DNA of 64,000 bases from a virus. Below the pieces are notes generated by a model. That model did not search any database and was not told the origin of the DNA. It worked only from the letters and a program-made list of their open reading frames with translations. Below are positions 1 to 8,032 of the stretch, one piece after another. A program made the position numbers and the translations under genes. The stretch covers positions 1-64,000 of the IMG/VR virus record IMGVR_UViG_3300023180_000040. One strand, given 5' to 3'. Every line of letters begins with the position of its first letter. Position 1 is the first letter of the stretch.

Positions 1-1
1 G

Positions 2-1141
2 CTAAAGAACAGATTTAAAACAAAAAAGAATAAGTATTGGAAAAGTCAGATTAACCCAGACAAGTTTGCTGTTGAAGCGCTTTACTTTGATGTGAGTCAG
101 GCAGGGGAGTCTGTTGCAATAGATGAAATCTTTATTGATCCTCTCACTCCCGGGTGTATAATGCATTTTTATTATTCAACTGATGACTCTTTAACTAGTT
201 GGGAAAACAAATTATGGAATCCCATTCCTCGTCATTATGTTTTATCAAAAGAGAGTTATCAATTACCTAATACTATTTATGCAAAATATATAAAAATTGA
301 ATTTTCTAAACTCGCAACAACTCCGTACAATTTTCCAAATACTCAAGAAAAAATAAAATATCGGTTATTTCCCACTTGGGTTGAAGAACTAGCAAAAGAC
401 TTTATCTCAGTTGTTAACACTCCAACAACGGACTCTAATCAATATTCTGAAGTAAAAACTACTTTTATTAATACCGGAATTGTAACTCCAGAGTCTGATA
501 AATTAACTTCTGAAATTTCAAAAAGTGTTGTTGATTTTATTAAAGAAAACGTAAAAAGCACAGTACTTGATGAATATCAGGTCTGGAAAAACCCAGAACA
601 AGAAACTAGTCGTAGTTCTCAAATATCTGATGTTAATTTTTATCCAAATACTGTTGATAACTTATATCACAATAGTCTTTTACAAACAGTAACAAATCGC
701 GTTTCTGATTCAAAGTTTCAAACATTGTTGCAATCTTTAGACACAAATTCTTGGAAAACAGAGAATTACATACTGCCAAAAACATTAGTTAATGTTTCTT
801 CTAAATCAAATAGAGTTCCTATTGAAGAAGAAAAAAATTGGCCCGATATGTGGTTTATGAAAAAATGTCGTCATGCTTATAAAATTGTCGAATCTCCAAG
901 AAATGCACAAGTTGGTTATTATGTAGGAATTAAAGATATTAAATTTTATAAAAGAGATAAAACTAAAACTTTTGATGATAGAAATTATATAATTACATTA
1001 AATGACGAAAGTTTTATTGAAAAAAATGAATTTTCTGCAAACGATTGGAGATGGACATTAAGCGCAGATTCTTTAATTTCTACAGGAGAAAATGTGATGC
1101 CTGAGTTTGCATCTGAAAATTTTGATGGGGTGGCGTTTTAA
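2..1141 (+). CDS. Tail/baseplate structural protein (5' end outside window)
   Basis: The frame is open from base 2, so the gene starts upstream of the window and at least 379 residues are visible. A GTG at 92 is an internal candidate start, but the residues before it read as normal protein, so I treat the gene as truncated. No domain is recognised with confidence. The stop is followed immediately by the ATG of the next tail protein (TAAATGG), and the downstream genes are a LamG-like protein and a tail-collar protein. That places it by context among baseplate or tail-fibre components. Function is inferred from position only. Confidence 0.75.
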   Translation, partial: LKNRFKTKKNKYWKSQINPDKFAVEALYFDVSQAGESVAIDEIFIDPLTPGCIMHFYYSTDDSLTSWENKLWNPIPRHYVLSKESYQLPNTIYAKYIKIEFSKLATTPYNFPNTQEKIKYRLFPTWVEELAKDFISVVNTPTTDSNQYSEVKTTFINTGIVTPESDKLTSEISKSVVDFIKENVKSTVLDEYQVWKNPEQETSRSSQISDVNFYPNTVDNLYHNSLLQTVTNRVSDSKFQTLLQSLDTNSWKTENYILPKTLVNVSSKSNRVPIEEEKNWPDMWFMKKCRHAYKIVESPRNAQVGYYVGIKDIKFYKRDKTKTFDDRNYIITLNDESFIEKNEFSANDWRWTLSADSLISTGENVMPEFASENFDGVAF

Positions 1142-4100
1142 ATGGCATATTTAGAATATGGATTAGTCTCAGATGGTAGTGGAACTGTAGAATTATTTTC
1201 TGATCCTTCTTATACAGTTAGAGCATGTAATCTTTTTATAAAAGAAGTTTCAATTTCTAACTATGATCAGCAGTACCATACTTATTACCAACAAAAAGTA
1301 GATGGAAAATGGGCAATTAGTAACGAATATTATTTTACTAATGGGTCTGTCCCAACAATAGGAACTGTTTTAACAAAAAACCAAGAAAATTGGGTGTATG
1401 CTGGAATAAATCAGGGAACTTTAAATGACTATACTCAGTTTATAGCAAACTCTCAAAATCAATTTCAATTAGAAACTGGAGTCCCTATCAATAATAATGC
1501 TAATGGAAATTATGACGACGGAATTGCTGTTCCAGTTAATGGAACAGTTGAGTTTGAAACTATTTATGATGATAATTTATTAGAAGGTTCTTTTAGTACA
1601 GGAACTCATTACCTTCAAATGGCATTATGGGACTTACCGGGTACAGCAGATCCTACAACAATAGACTTAAGCGCTAGTACTGTCACTTTTAGTTCTTCTT
1701 TAAATCTAGACCCTGCAAATACTGTTACAATACCATTTGATTCAAGCGAATTAGAGATACCAATAATTGACGCTGGGACCGCAGACCATTTATGGAAAAT
1801 TAATAGAAATGTTTTGACAAATCAATCAATTCCTGATTCTGGAGTCGTTGATCTTTCATCTTTAAAAAGAATTAAATTTAATATAGTTAGCAATGGTGGG
1901 TCTTTTGTATTTAGAACTGGTCAACTAAAAATGGTTCCAACCACATATTCACACTCTTATGCTAATGTAAATAATAAAACTGGAGTTTTGAGTAGAGAAA
2001 CTTGGCCCACTGTATCTCAAAATGATATGCCTGTTTTAATACAAAATGGTTTAAAAGTTAAAGATTTTACATATGTTGCAAAAATTAGTTTGCAGACTGC
2101 GCCGAGTTCTGGAACAACAGAATTTTCCATGTTTGGGAGAGTAAATCCTGATTTTATTTTTGGAACAGCGGCTATTAGTGGTGGTAGTGTTACTTATCCA
2201 AGTACCAGCGGTGTATATCCCGGGACTGCTTTTTATCCTACGATTGCAGCAGACGCTAATTCATATTTACGTTCTAAATTGTTAATTACATCAAATAATA
2301 TAGAAATTAAAATGTATGAAGACCATTTAGGTAATTTAGATAATGAAGTTTTTAATATTATCCACGACGAACCCATAACGCAAGGAGATTATTTTTTTGT
2401 AACAAACTTTGTTGGAAATAAATGGGAATCAATATTATTTTCAAGTGAAGATGGCTCTGGTTTTGTAAAAGAAAGAATTATTGAAACAGGAAAACAAAAT
2501 ATTTCTAATCCTTGGCTTAGAGGCAAAGTCTTAGATATAGATTTAGATGATTATGGTAAAGGGTATGCAGGATATCAATTTAAACCTTCTGAAGTAGGTG
2601 GATTTAATGTAGATTACATTTATTCAAAAGAAGCAGTTCTTGCAGAATATGAATCTAAAACTTTTAATTCTTATAGTCCTGTAAAAGCAGTCAGTTTATT
2701 TTCAAGTTCTGTTCCAGATATTGAATTACTATCTGGAAATATTGAAGATTTTGAAAGAGTACAAAATACTAACAATTTTAATTTTTCAGGAAAAACAGAA
2801 TGCGGCTTTATTGCAAATCCACAAAATGCAGATATTGATGATGTTGTTGTAGAAGAAGATACAAATATATTTTATAGATCAAAATCTCTTAAAATTATTA
2901 AAAAAGAAGATGCAAAAATTGCTGCTGTTCAATATAAGTCAAAATTAAAAATTAATGATTTTTCAAAACTTATATTTAAAACAAAAATAAGATTTAATGA
3001 TTTATTAAATGTTGGAGATTTTAGAATTGTATTTTGGAACGAAAATAAAACAAGAGTTCTTTATCTTCAAGATTTGCCCGATCTTGTACCAAACGAATGG
3101 AATGAAGTTGATATTCCATTATCAACTAATGTGCTTTATAATAATCAATTTGTTTTAGAAATTGGTCATTATGGAGAAATAGAACCTATCCCACCCATTA
3201 CAGATCCCTATGGATATTTTTGGATTGAAGATGTTCAACTAACGCTAGAGGCAGTAGAATGGGAAGCATCAAATAACGACGGAAGAACTTATGTTCCATT
3301 TTTAGATGCAATCAATGGAGAATACAAATCTATCAATTTTGCATCTCAAAATTACTATACATCAATCATTAATAAAAATCCTTATATACTTTGGGAATTT
3401 AATACAGGGGATGCTGGATATGTGCTGCCAAAAGACGACGTTAGTTATACGGTTGGAGAATTTATAACAACAAGTATTGGTAGCCTAAATGACTATCTTG
3501 TGAATACTCCCGGCTGGTTATCTCCAACAGGAGAGTCAATTGCAATTTCTGGAGTAGGTTCTGTTGGAGCAAATGATTATTATATTCCTGAAAGTGTTAA
3601 AAAGTTTAAAAATAACAAAGCAATTGCAATTTATGGAGGTACTGAAAGTTATTTAGAAACAAGAGGAACTGTAACTTTAGGAGAAATATTTGGAATTGGA
3701 GTGGGTTCTGCAACAAATATAACTGGTTCAATAAGATTTTATACAGACACAATTAATAATGATATTACAATTCTTTCTTGTCAAGATGCTCTTGCTTCTG
3801 ATACAAATAGTTGGTCTTTCTCAATTCAAAATACAAACAATTTAGTCTTTACTTCTAATAATGTAGGAACAGTAACTGCAACTGTTCCTACTTGGAACGA
3901 TCAAAATTGGCATACAGCATGTTTTACATATGACTATCACGGAAGTATTTTAACTTTATACTGGGATGGAGATTTGATCGCTAATGAAAACTTGTCATCA
4001 GATCTAATTTTTGATTATAAATTAAAAATACCGGGACCAACAGCAACTATTCCTCATAATACTTTTAATAGTTTTAATCCAGACTACCCGTTTATATTCA

Positions 4101-4393
4101 TAGATAATATCTCTATCCATCAAGAAGTTCTTGATCAAAATGAAATAAATAAGGATTATATTGCAGCAATTTCTGAATATAATAAATTAAAAGTTAGAGC
4201 AAGAGCATACACAACAAACGCTTGGATATATGGATATGAAATAATTCCTCATTATGCAAAGATGGGGAGATTAAGAGAATTGTCTAGCAGATCAATTACT
4301 GTTGACGATTCTTTTTCAGCAACAGAAGATACAAATCAAGGAATTATATTCGATCAGGCTATATTTGATGAGTCTACTTTTGGTAATGATTAG
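1142..4393 (+). CDS. Large tail fibre/baseplate protein with a LamG-like domain
   Basis: 1083 residues, beta-rich and low in cysteine, as in phage fibre proteins. Residues about 840-955 look like a concanavalin/laminin-G jelly roll: a strand pattern ending in WNDQNWHTACFTYDYHGSIL-type sequence and then LYWDGDLI. Such domains often bind sugars at fibre tips. The start codon directly follows the previous stop. A tail-collar gene follows after 21 bases. A role in host-surface contact is inferred from the domain and neighbours; the receptor is unknown. Confidence 0.75.
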   Translation: MAYLEYGLVSDGSGTVELFSDPSYTVRACNLFIKEVSISNYDQQYHTYYQQKVDGKWAISNEYYFTNGSVPTIGTVLTKNQENWVYAGINQGTLNDYTQFIANSQNQFQLETGVPINNNANGNYDDGIAVPVNGTVEFETIYDDNLLEGSFSTGTHYLQMALWDLPGTADPTTIDLSASTVTFSSSLNLDPANTVTIPFDSSELEIPIIDAGTADHLWKINRNVLTNQSIPDSGVVDLSSLKRIKFNIVSNGGSFVFRTGQLKMVPTTYSHSYANVNNKTGVLSRETWPTVSQNDMPVLIQNGLKVKDFTYVAKISLQTAPSSGTTEFSMFGRVNPDFIFGTAAISGGSVTYPSTSGVYPGTAFYPTIAADANSYLRSKLLITSNNIEIKMYEDHLGNLDNEVFNIIHDEPITQGDYFFVTNFVGNKWESILFSSEDGSGFVKERIIETGKQNISNPWLRGKVLDIDLDDYGKGYAGYQFKPSEVGGFNVDYIYSKEAVLAEYESKTFNSYSPVKAVSLFSSSVPDIELLSGNIEDFERVQNTNNFNFSGKTECGFIANPQNADIDDVVVEEDTNIFYRSKSLKIIKKEDAKIAAVQYKSKLKINDFSKLIFKTKIRFNDLLNVGDFRIVFWNENKTRVLYLQDLPDLVPNEWNEVDIPLSTNVLYNNQFVLEIGHYGEIEPIPPITDPYGYFWIEDVQLTLEAVEWEASNNDGRTYVPFLDAINGEYKSINFASQNYYTSIINKNPYILWEFNTGDAGYVLPKDDVSYTVGEFITTSIGSLNDYLVNTPGWLSPTGESIAISGVGSVGANDYYIPESVKKFKNNKAIAIYGGTESYLETRGTVTLGEIFGIGVGSATNITGSIRFYTDTINNDITILSCQDALASDTNSWSFSIQNTNNLVFTSNNVGTVTATVPTWNDQNWHTACFTYDYHGSILTLYWDGDLIANENLSSDLIFDYKLKIPGPTATIPHNTFNSFNPDYPFIFIDNISIHQEVLDQNEINKDYIAAISEYNKLKVRARAYTTNAWIYGYEIIPHYAKMGRLRELSSRSITVDDSFSATEDTNQGIIFDQAIFDESTFGND

Positions 4394-4414
4394 GATAAAT
4401 ATTAAGGAACAAAA

Positions 4415-5011
4415 ATGAGTTACACAACACCATCTACTGCCGTTGGTAACGGAACTTTAACCGTTACAATGTGGAATACAGAAGTAAGAGACAATTTAAA
4501 CCATTTAAATAGTTACGCTAACCCAGTAGGAGCCGTTTTACCTTATGCGGGAACTTCTGCCCCTAGTGGATACTTATTGTGCGATGGAGCATCTATCGGT
4601 ACAGCAGATTACCCAGATTTATTCGCAGTTGTTCAATACAATTATGGTGGTAGTGGTACTGCCTTTAATGTTCCAGATCTTTCTACTCGTATGCCTATCG
4701 GTACGGGAAATGGAAGGTCAGAAGGAGATGCTGGAGGAACAGAAAATGTTACTCTTGATGTAACACAAATACCTTCTCACTCTCACGTTGCAACAGATTC
4801 TGGTCACACTCATACATACCCAACAAGTGCTGGTGGTGATAGTTTAGGTGGTGGTGATACTGGAGCATTTGATGTTGCCACTTATGGAGCAAACGGGTCG
4901 CTAACAACAAATACTGGATACGCAAATGTGACAATTAATAATACTGGTGGGGGATCTTCTCACACAAATATGCCACCCTATCTAGTAATGAATTATATTA
5001 TTAAAACATGA
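4415..5011 (+). CDS. Phage tail collar domain protein
   Basis: 198 residues. Residues about 38-105 carry the tail-collar signature: GAVLPYAGTSAPSGYLLCDG, then FNVPDLSTRMPIGTGNG. A Gly/Ser/His-rich stretch follows, ending SHTNMPPYLVMNYIIKT. This is the short fibre/microcystin-dependent-protein collar family, found near the ends of phage fibres. The protein at 28904-29782 has the same collar and nearly the same C-terminus, so the two are paralogues. Shine-Dalgarno AAGGA lies upstream of ATG 4415. It is the last gene of the left tail block. Confidence 0.88.
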   Translation: MSYTTPSTAVGNGTLTVTMWNTEVRDNLNHLNSYANPVGAVLPYAGTSAPSGYLLCDGASIGTADYPDLFAVVQYNYGGSGTAFNVPDLSTRMPIGTGNGRSEGDAGGTENVTLDVTQIPSHSHVATDSGHTHTYPTSAGGDSLGGGDTGAFDVATYGANGSLTTNTGYANVTINNTGGGSSHTNMPPYLVMNYIIKT

Positions 5012-5017
5012 TATAAT
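5009..5017 (+). promoter_or_regulatory. Extended -10 promoter TGATATAAT (leaderless gene)
   Basis: An exact TGnTATAAT element lies just after the collar-gene stop. The expected transcription start, 6-7 bases downstream, coincides with the GTG at 5024. No Shine-Dalgarno precedes that GTG, so the transcript is probably leaderless. The same motif occurs before several other genes in the window. No clear -35 box is visible. Confidence 0.6.
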
Positions 5018-5023
5018 GTAATA

Positions 5024-5494
5024 GTGATTATTAAATATGGTTCTTTTCAAGAAATAGAAGAACAAATACTTAGTATAGAAGATAAAAAAGGTATTTATCT
5101 TATTGAACCAAAGGGTAAGGGCAACTTACTCATCTCTTCTTTTGCTAATAACCAAACAGAAGAAATACGAGCAGATATGCTTGAGGACTTTCTAAAAGAC
5201 AAAGAAGGAACTCATGCATTTTTTATTGGAGTTCGTCCCCCACGCTGTATTAAGAAGGAACTATCTGATCGTTATAATGTTAAAGAGGCAATAGAATGGT
5301 GTAAAAAAATTATGCATCTATCTATTGGAAACCCCTCTTACGACCAGATAGATTTTTCTTTAGAGAATATTTTAGCCATAATGAGAGAGGTAGAGGAAGA
5401 ATCAGAGCAAACTCTTGAACTTCTTATAGCGAAAGAAGATCCCCAACTGGATATAGATCTTTCTGATCAGGATCTTTCTGATAACCCATTCTAG
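5024..5494 (+). CDS. Hypothetical protein, acidic C-terminus
   Basis: 156 residues, not recognised. The C-terminal third is strongly acidic (EVEEESEQ, DIDLSDQDLSD). The GTG start at 5024 was chosen because it lies 7 bases after a TGATATAAT promoter and no ribosome-binding site is present, which suggests leaderless expression. It has its own promoter and is not obviously part of the tail operon. Its 3' end overlaps a convergent minus-strand gene by 71 bases. Confidence 0.7.
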   Translation: MIIKYGSFQEIEEQILSIEDKKGIYLIEPKGKGNLLISSFANNQTEEIRADMLEDFLKDKEGTHAFFIGVRPPRCIKKELSDRYNVKEAIEWCKKIMHLSIGNPSYDQIDFSLENILAIMREVEEESEQTLELLIAKEDPQLDIDLSDQDLSDNPF

Positions 5495-5672
5495 ACAAAC
5501 TTTTAATGGCGGTCTTTTTTGATGAAAAATTATGCGTGTTGCCAATTTTTACCCATCCGAGGGGTGAGCGTTGGTAAAAATCAAATGCAAATTCTTTAAA
5601 CATTGTGCGCTCTTCTTCATGGACTCTATATAAAAGAGCCACACTTTCATTATCTCTAATCCATACTTCCAT
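5424..5672 (-). CDS. Small hypothetical protein
   Basis: 82 residues with normal protein composition (MEVWIRDNESVALLYRVHEEER), function unknown. A good Shine-Dalgarno (AAAGGAAAGGAT) precedes ATG 5672. That ATG overlaps the stop of a tiny upstream ORF as TAATG, which suggests coupled translation. It converges on and overlaps the plus-strand gene ending at 5494. An extended -10 motif at 5694-5702 could drive it. Confidence 0.6.
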   Translation of the reverse strand: MEVWIRDNESVALLYRVHEEERTMFKEFAFDFYQRSPLGWVKIGNTHNFSSKKTAIKSLSRMGYQKDPDQKDLYPVGDLLSL

Positions 5673-5764
5673 TATTCATCCTTTCCTTTATGTATTATAG
5701 CAGCAGCACCATACAGTATGTCAAGCAAAGCGGCGCTATAAATAATAATAAACTGTCCTATCAT
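5672..5764 (-). CDS. Possible 30-residue membrane peptide
   Basis: Reads MIGQFIIIYSAALLDILYGA and then a short charged tail (HKGKDE), a single hydrophobic helix. AAGAAAGGAG lies 14 bases upstream of the ATG, and the stop overlaps the next start (TAATG). A longer frame exists upstream, but it runs through the terminator hairpin and tRNA, so only this short form is plausible. Small size keeps confidence low. Confidence 0.35.
   Translation of the reverse strand: MIGQFIIIYSAALLDILYGAAAIIHKGKDE
5694..5702 (-). promoter_or_regulatory. Extended -10 promoter TGCTATAAT
   Basis: Minus-strand TGnTATAAT element, 22 bases upstream of ATG 5672 and inside the tiny membrane-peptide ORF. It would start transcription near 5687 and leave a short leader carrying the AAAGGAAAGG ribosome-binding site. 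Confidence 0.4.
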
Positions 5765-5828
5765 CTTCTTATATACTACTCCTTTCTTATATAGTAAGTT
5801 TGCAATTAGTGTTACTAACCCAAAAATA

Positions 5829-5851
5829 AAGGCCCGCTTTATGCGGGCCTT
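5829..5851 (-). terminator. Rho-independent terminator after fMet tRNA/tmRNA
   Basis: Perfect 9-bp GC-rich hairpin (AAGGCCCGC / GCGGGCCTT, loop of 5). On the minus strand it is followed by TATTTTT. It lies 28 bases beyond the 3' end of the tRNA and would end the tmRNA-tRNA transcript. Confidence 0.85.
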
Positions 5852-5879
5852 CTTAATTTTATTTTTGTTATGTAACATA

Positions 5880-5952
5880 TAGCGGGGGAAGGATTCGAAC
5901 CTTCGATCTTCGACGCATGAAGCCGACGAGATAACCACTTCTCCACCCCGCG
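5880..5952 (-). tRNA. tRNA-fMet (CAT), initiator type
   Basis: Folds as a full cloverleaf with anticodon CAT. Initiator features: position 1 is C facing U72 (unpaired end as in bacterial initiators), the D stem has A11-T24, and the 5' half (CGCGGGGTGGAG) matches bacterial initiator tRNA closely. The anticodon stem has only part of the usual three G-C pairs (G29-C41, G30-U40, C31-G39). CCA is not encoded. It lies 5 bases downstream of the tmRNA and is probably co-transcribed with it. Confidence 0.85.
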
Positions 5953-5957
5953 TTGTA

Positions 5958-6239
5958 TGGAGATGACCGGCTCTGCCCCGGTGTCCCATATAGTTCCCTC
6001 AAATCAACTTATACAGCATATTATACTACATTGTACTTCGGTTTACTACTGTGCTTAGTAGTTGTAGACTAAGCGGCTACTCCAGCAAATTCCTCTACCC
6101 ATGAGGCGGGGAAAGTGTCTGGAACGATGACTTCATTTAAGTTGCCATTTATGTTTATTTGCTTATCCAAGCAGGAGTTATGAGGTAACTAACCGCTGAT
6201 TGATTTGGCTTCTCTATAGGTCGAAACTAATTCATCCCC
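5958..6239 (-). ncRNA. ssrA: Transfer-messenger RNA (tmRNA)
   Basis: One-piece tmRNA of 282 bases. The ends pair as an acceptor stem (GGGGATG with CATCTCC) that keeps the G3-U70 pair, the alanine identity element, with discriminator A. The 5' part contains the conserved TTTCGAC. The 3' part aligns with known tmRNAs as GAC, T stem ACCGG/CCGGT, acceptor strand. The T loop, GGCAGAG, departs from the usual TTCNANN. An internal frame (6069-6146) from a GGC resume codon encodes 25 residues ending EEFAGVAA and then TAG. The hydrophobic VAA end suits a degradation tag. The resume codon is inferred. tmRNA rescues stalled ribosomes and tags the stalled peptides for proteolysis. Confidence 0.85.
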
Positions 6240-6252
6240 AAGTAACCACTAT

Positions 6253-7347
6253 TTAATTGTTCGTTTTTTCTTCTTTTTCTAGTTTAGCATATTTCATTGC
6301 TTGTCCAATAACTTGATGCATATCATAGTATTTATAGTTGCCAAGCCTACCTCCAAAAATAACTTTTGGTGCTTTTACCTTAGCCATTTTTCTATATTCA
6401 TTATATAGATCGTTGTTTTTCTTATCGTTTATTGGGTAATAAGGTTCGCCAAACTTTGTAGGAAATTCTCTAGTAATGATTGTTTTGTCTGTTTTTAGTC
6501 CGGGGTAGAAATGCTTATGCTCAACAATTCTCGTATGAGGAATAAACTTTTCTGTATAATTTATTTGGGCACAACCTTGATAATATTCAGACTCATAAAC
6601 TTCATTTACAAGATCTAATGAACGATATTCAAGTTTACCCAGTTCATAATCAAAAAACTCATCAATTGGTCCTGTGTAAACGACTTTATGAGCCAATTCT
6701 TTAAGATGATGAGCATATGGCATATTTGTTAGATATGGAATATCTTTAAGAATATTAGATATCATATCTGTATATCCGTTTACTGGGATACCCTGATAAG
6801 TATCATTAAAATAGTTATCATCAAAAGTCATACGAATAGGAAGACGTTTAATAATATCTGCTGGCAACTCTGACGGAGGTTTGCCCCACTGCTTCTCTGT
6901 ATAGCCTTTAATAAGCGTTTTATAAACTTCTGGACCTACTTGTGATATTGCCCAAGTTTCTAAATTAGATTGTTTGTTTGGTAGTTCGTTCCATTGTTCA
7001 ATCCAACCTTGCAATTGTTTAATACTAGAAGCATTAGCAATTTCATTAAATGTTTTTAAATTGAAAGGTAAAGTATAAAATTTTCTTTTATAGAATGCCT
7101 TAACCCTATGAGTATAATTATTAAACTCTGCATATTTATTTACAAAATCCCAAATATCTTGATTTGATGTATGAAAAATATGAGGACCATATTTATGAAC
7201 ATGAATGCCCTCATGCTTTTCTGTATATACGTTGCCGCCAATATGCTCTCGCTTATCAATTACTAAACAACTTTTTCCAGAATCGGTCATGATGCGAGCA
7301 AACGTTGCTCCAAATAATCCTGCTCCAACCACTAGATAGTCATACAT
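6253..7347 (-). CDS. glf: UDP-galactopyranose mutase
   Basis: 364 residues, normal length for the family. The N-terminal FAD-binding motif is GAGLFGATFAR (8-18), followed by the family signature HIGGNVYTEKHEG and YGPHIFHTSN. Later family motifs include YNYTEKF-like INYTEKFIPHTRIVEHKHF and FGGRLGNYKYYDMHQVIGQA at the C-terminus. The enzyme interconverts UDP-galactopyranose and UDP-galactofuranose. In the host this feeds galactan or other glycan synthesis, so the phage copy may alter surface glycans or serve DNA/virion glycosylation; no glycosyltransferase is visible nearby. The start follows the stop of the deaminase-like gene directly. Confidence 0.92.
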   Translation of the reverse strand: MYDYLVVGAGLFGATFARIMTDSGKSCLVIDKREHIGGNVYTEKHEGIHVHKYGPHIFHTSNQDIWDFVNKYAEFNNYTHRVKAFYKRKFYTLPFNLKTFNEIANASSIKQLQGWIEQWNELPNKQSNLETWAISQVGPEVYKTLIKGYTEKQWGKPPSELPADIIKRLPIRMTFDDNYFNDTYQGIPVNGYTDMISNILKDIPYLTNMPYAHHLKELAHKVVYTGPIDEFFDYELGKLEYRSLDLVNEVYESEYYQGCAQINYTEKFIPHTRIVEHKHFYPGLKTDKTIITREFPTKFGEPYYPINDKKNNDLYNEYRKMAKVKAPKVIFGGRLGNYKYYDMHQVIGQAMKYAKLEKEEKTNN

Positions 7348-7776
7348 CTAATTATTACTCCAATCTTCTGCCGTGCGAGCCTTAATCATCTTGATATCAG
7401 GAAAACCATGCCTAAAATCAATCTCGCCATATTCATCATTACTTACAGAATAATAGACCTTACGAATACCCGCATCGTAAAGGTGGGCCATACAAGACTT
7501 ACAGGGCTTGCTATTAGTGCGATTCTTACTCTTGGCAGATAGAGTTACAAGAAAACAATCTGCTCCTTCAAGGAACTTAGGGTTAGCCCTCCAAAGGGCA
7601 TGAATCTCTGCATGAATAGAAATATAACTCTGCAACTTAAGATCGGACATATGCGCCCATCCGGTACTAATCTCTCCATCTCTATGGATAAGGGCACCGA
7701 CCTGAAAGCGCTTAAGTGTAGAGCGCTCTGCCATATTCTCAGTTACAGCAAGAAACTCTTCAATCTTATTAGCCAT
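7348..7776 (-). CDS. dCMP/cytidine deaminase-like zinc enzyme
   Basis: 142 residues. Zinc motifs of the cytidine/deoxycytidylate deaminase fold: HAE at 55-57 (zinc histidine and catalytic glutamate) and PCKSC at 91-95 (zinc cysteines). In a lytic phage this activity usually turns dCMP into dUMP for thymidylate synthesis, matching ThyX and dUTPase in this window. The substrate is inferred, since other deaminases share these motifs. AAGGAG lies just upstream, within the end of the preceding small ORF. Confidence 0.85.
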   Translation of the reverse strand: MANKIEEFLAVTENMAERSTLKRFQVGALIHRDGEISTGWAHMSDLKLQSYISIHAEIHALWRANPKFLEGADCFLVTLSAKSKNRTNSKPCKSCMAHLYDAGIRKVYYSVSNDEYGEIDFRHGFPDIKMIKARTAEDWSNN

Positions 7777-7779
7777 TAA

Positions 7780-7872
7780 TTACTCCTTATCTGGAAGTTT
7801 TTCTACCCACCAGTCGCAAGCCGATGGAGCCGCATCCAGCCGTGCGCGTATCTCTGCGAGGCGGTCACTCAT
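7780..7872 (-). CDS. Small hypothetical protein (30 aa)
   Basis: Begins MSDRLAEIRARLDAAPSACD and ends WWVEKLPDKE. The start overlaps the previous stop as ATGA, and its last codons carry the AAGGAG site of the deaminase gene. The clean coupling on both sides supports translation. It shares a short N-terminal pattern (R-x-x-EIR) with the upstream 53-residue protein. Function unknown. Confidence 0.5.
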   Translation of the reverse strand: MSDRLAEIRARLDAAPSACDWWVEKLPDKE

Positions 7873-8030
7873 ACTGTTTCCTTTAGCAGACGTTCAAGTT
7901 CATTCAACAACCATTCAATATCGCTTTGCATCTTATCTCGCAACTGCGCGTCTAGATCTGCACTCAACCCTGCTGGATAATAATTAGCCTGTGCCAATGT
8001 AGTGCGAATTTCTTTAATTCGATAACTCAT
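7869..8030 (-). CDS. Small hypothetical helical protein (53 aa)
   Basis: Begins MSYRIKEIRTTLAQANYY and ends in an amphipathic helix (WLLNELERLLKETV). GGAGGTTGATA lies upstream of ATG 8030, and the stop overlaps the next start (ATGA). Function unknown. Confidence 0.6.
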   Translation of the reverse strand: MSYRIKEIRTTLAQANYYPAGLSADLDAQLRDKMQSDIEWLLNELERLLKETV

Positions 8031-8032
8031 TA

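Noticed and set aside
4545-4934. Open frames on both strands within the tail-collar gene
   Set aside because: The collar domain is clear in the main frame; the others are low-complexity shadows.
5672-5989. 105-residue minus-strand open frame
   Set aside because: It runs through the fMet tRNA, the end of the tmRNA and the terminator hairpin. Only its last 30 codons, with their own ribosome-binding site and coupling, look translatable.
6100-6160. Alternative tmRNA tag read from GCA near 6158
   Set aside because: That frame ends after nine residues in a lysine, without the hydrophobic end typical of degradation tags.
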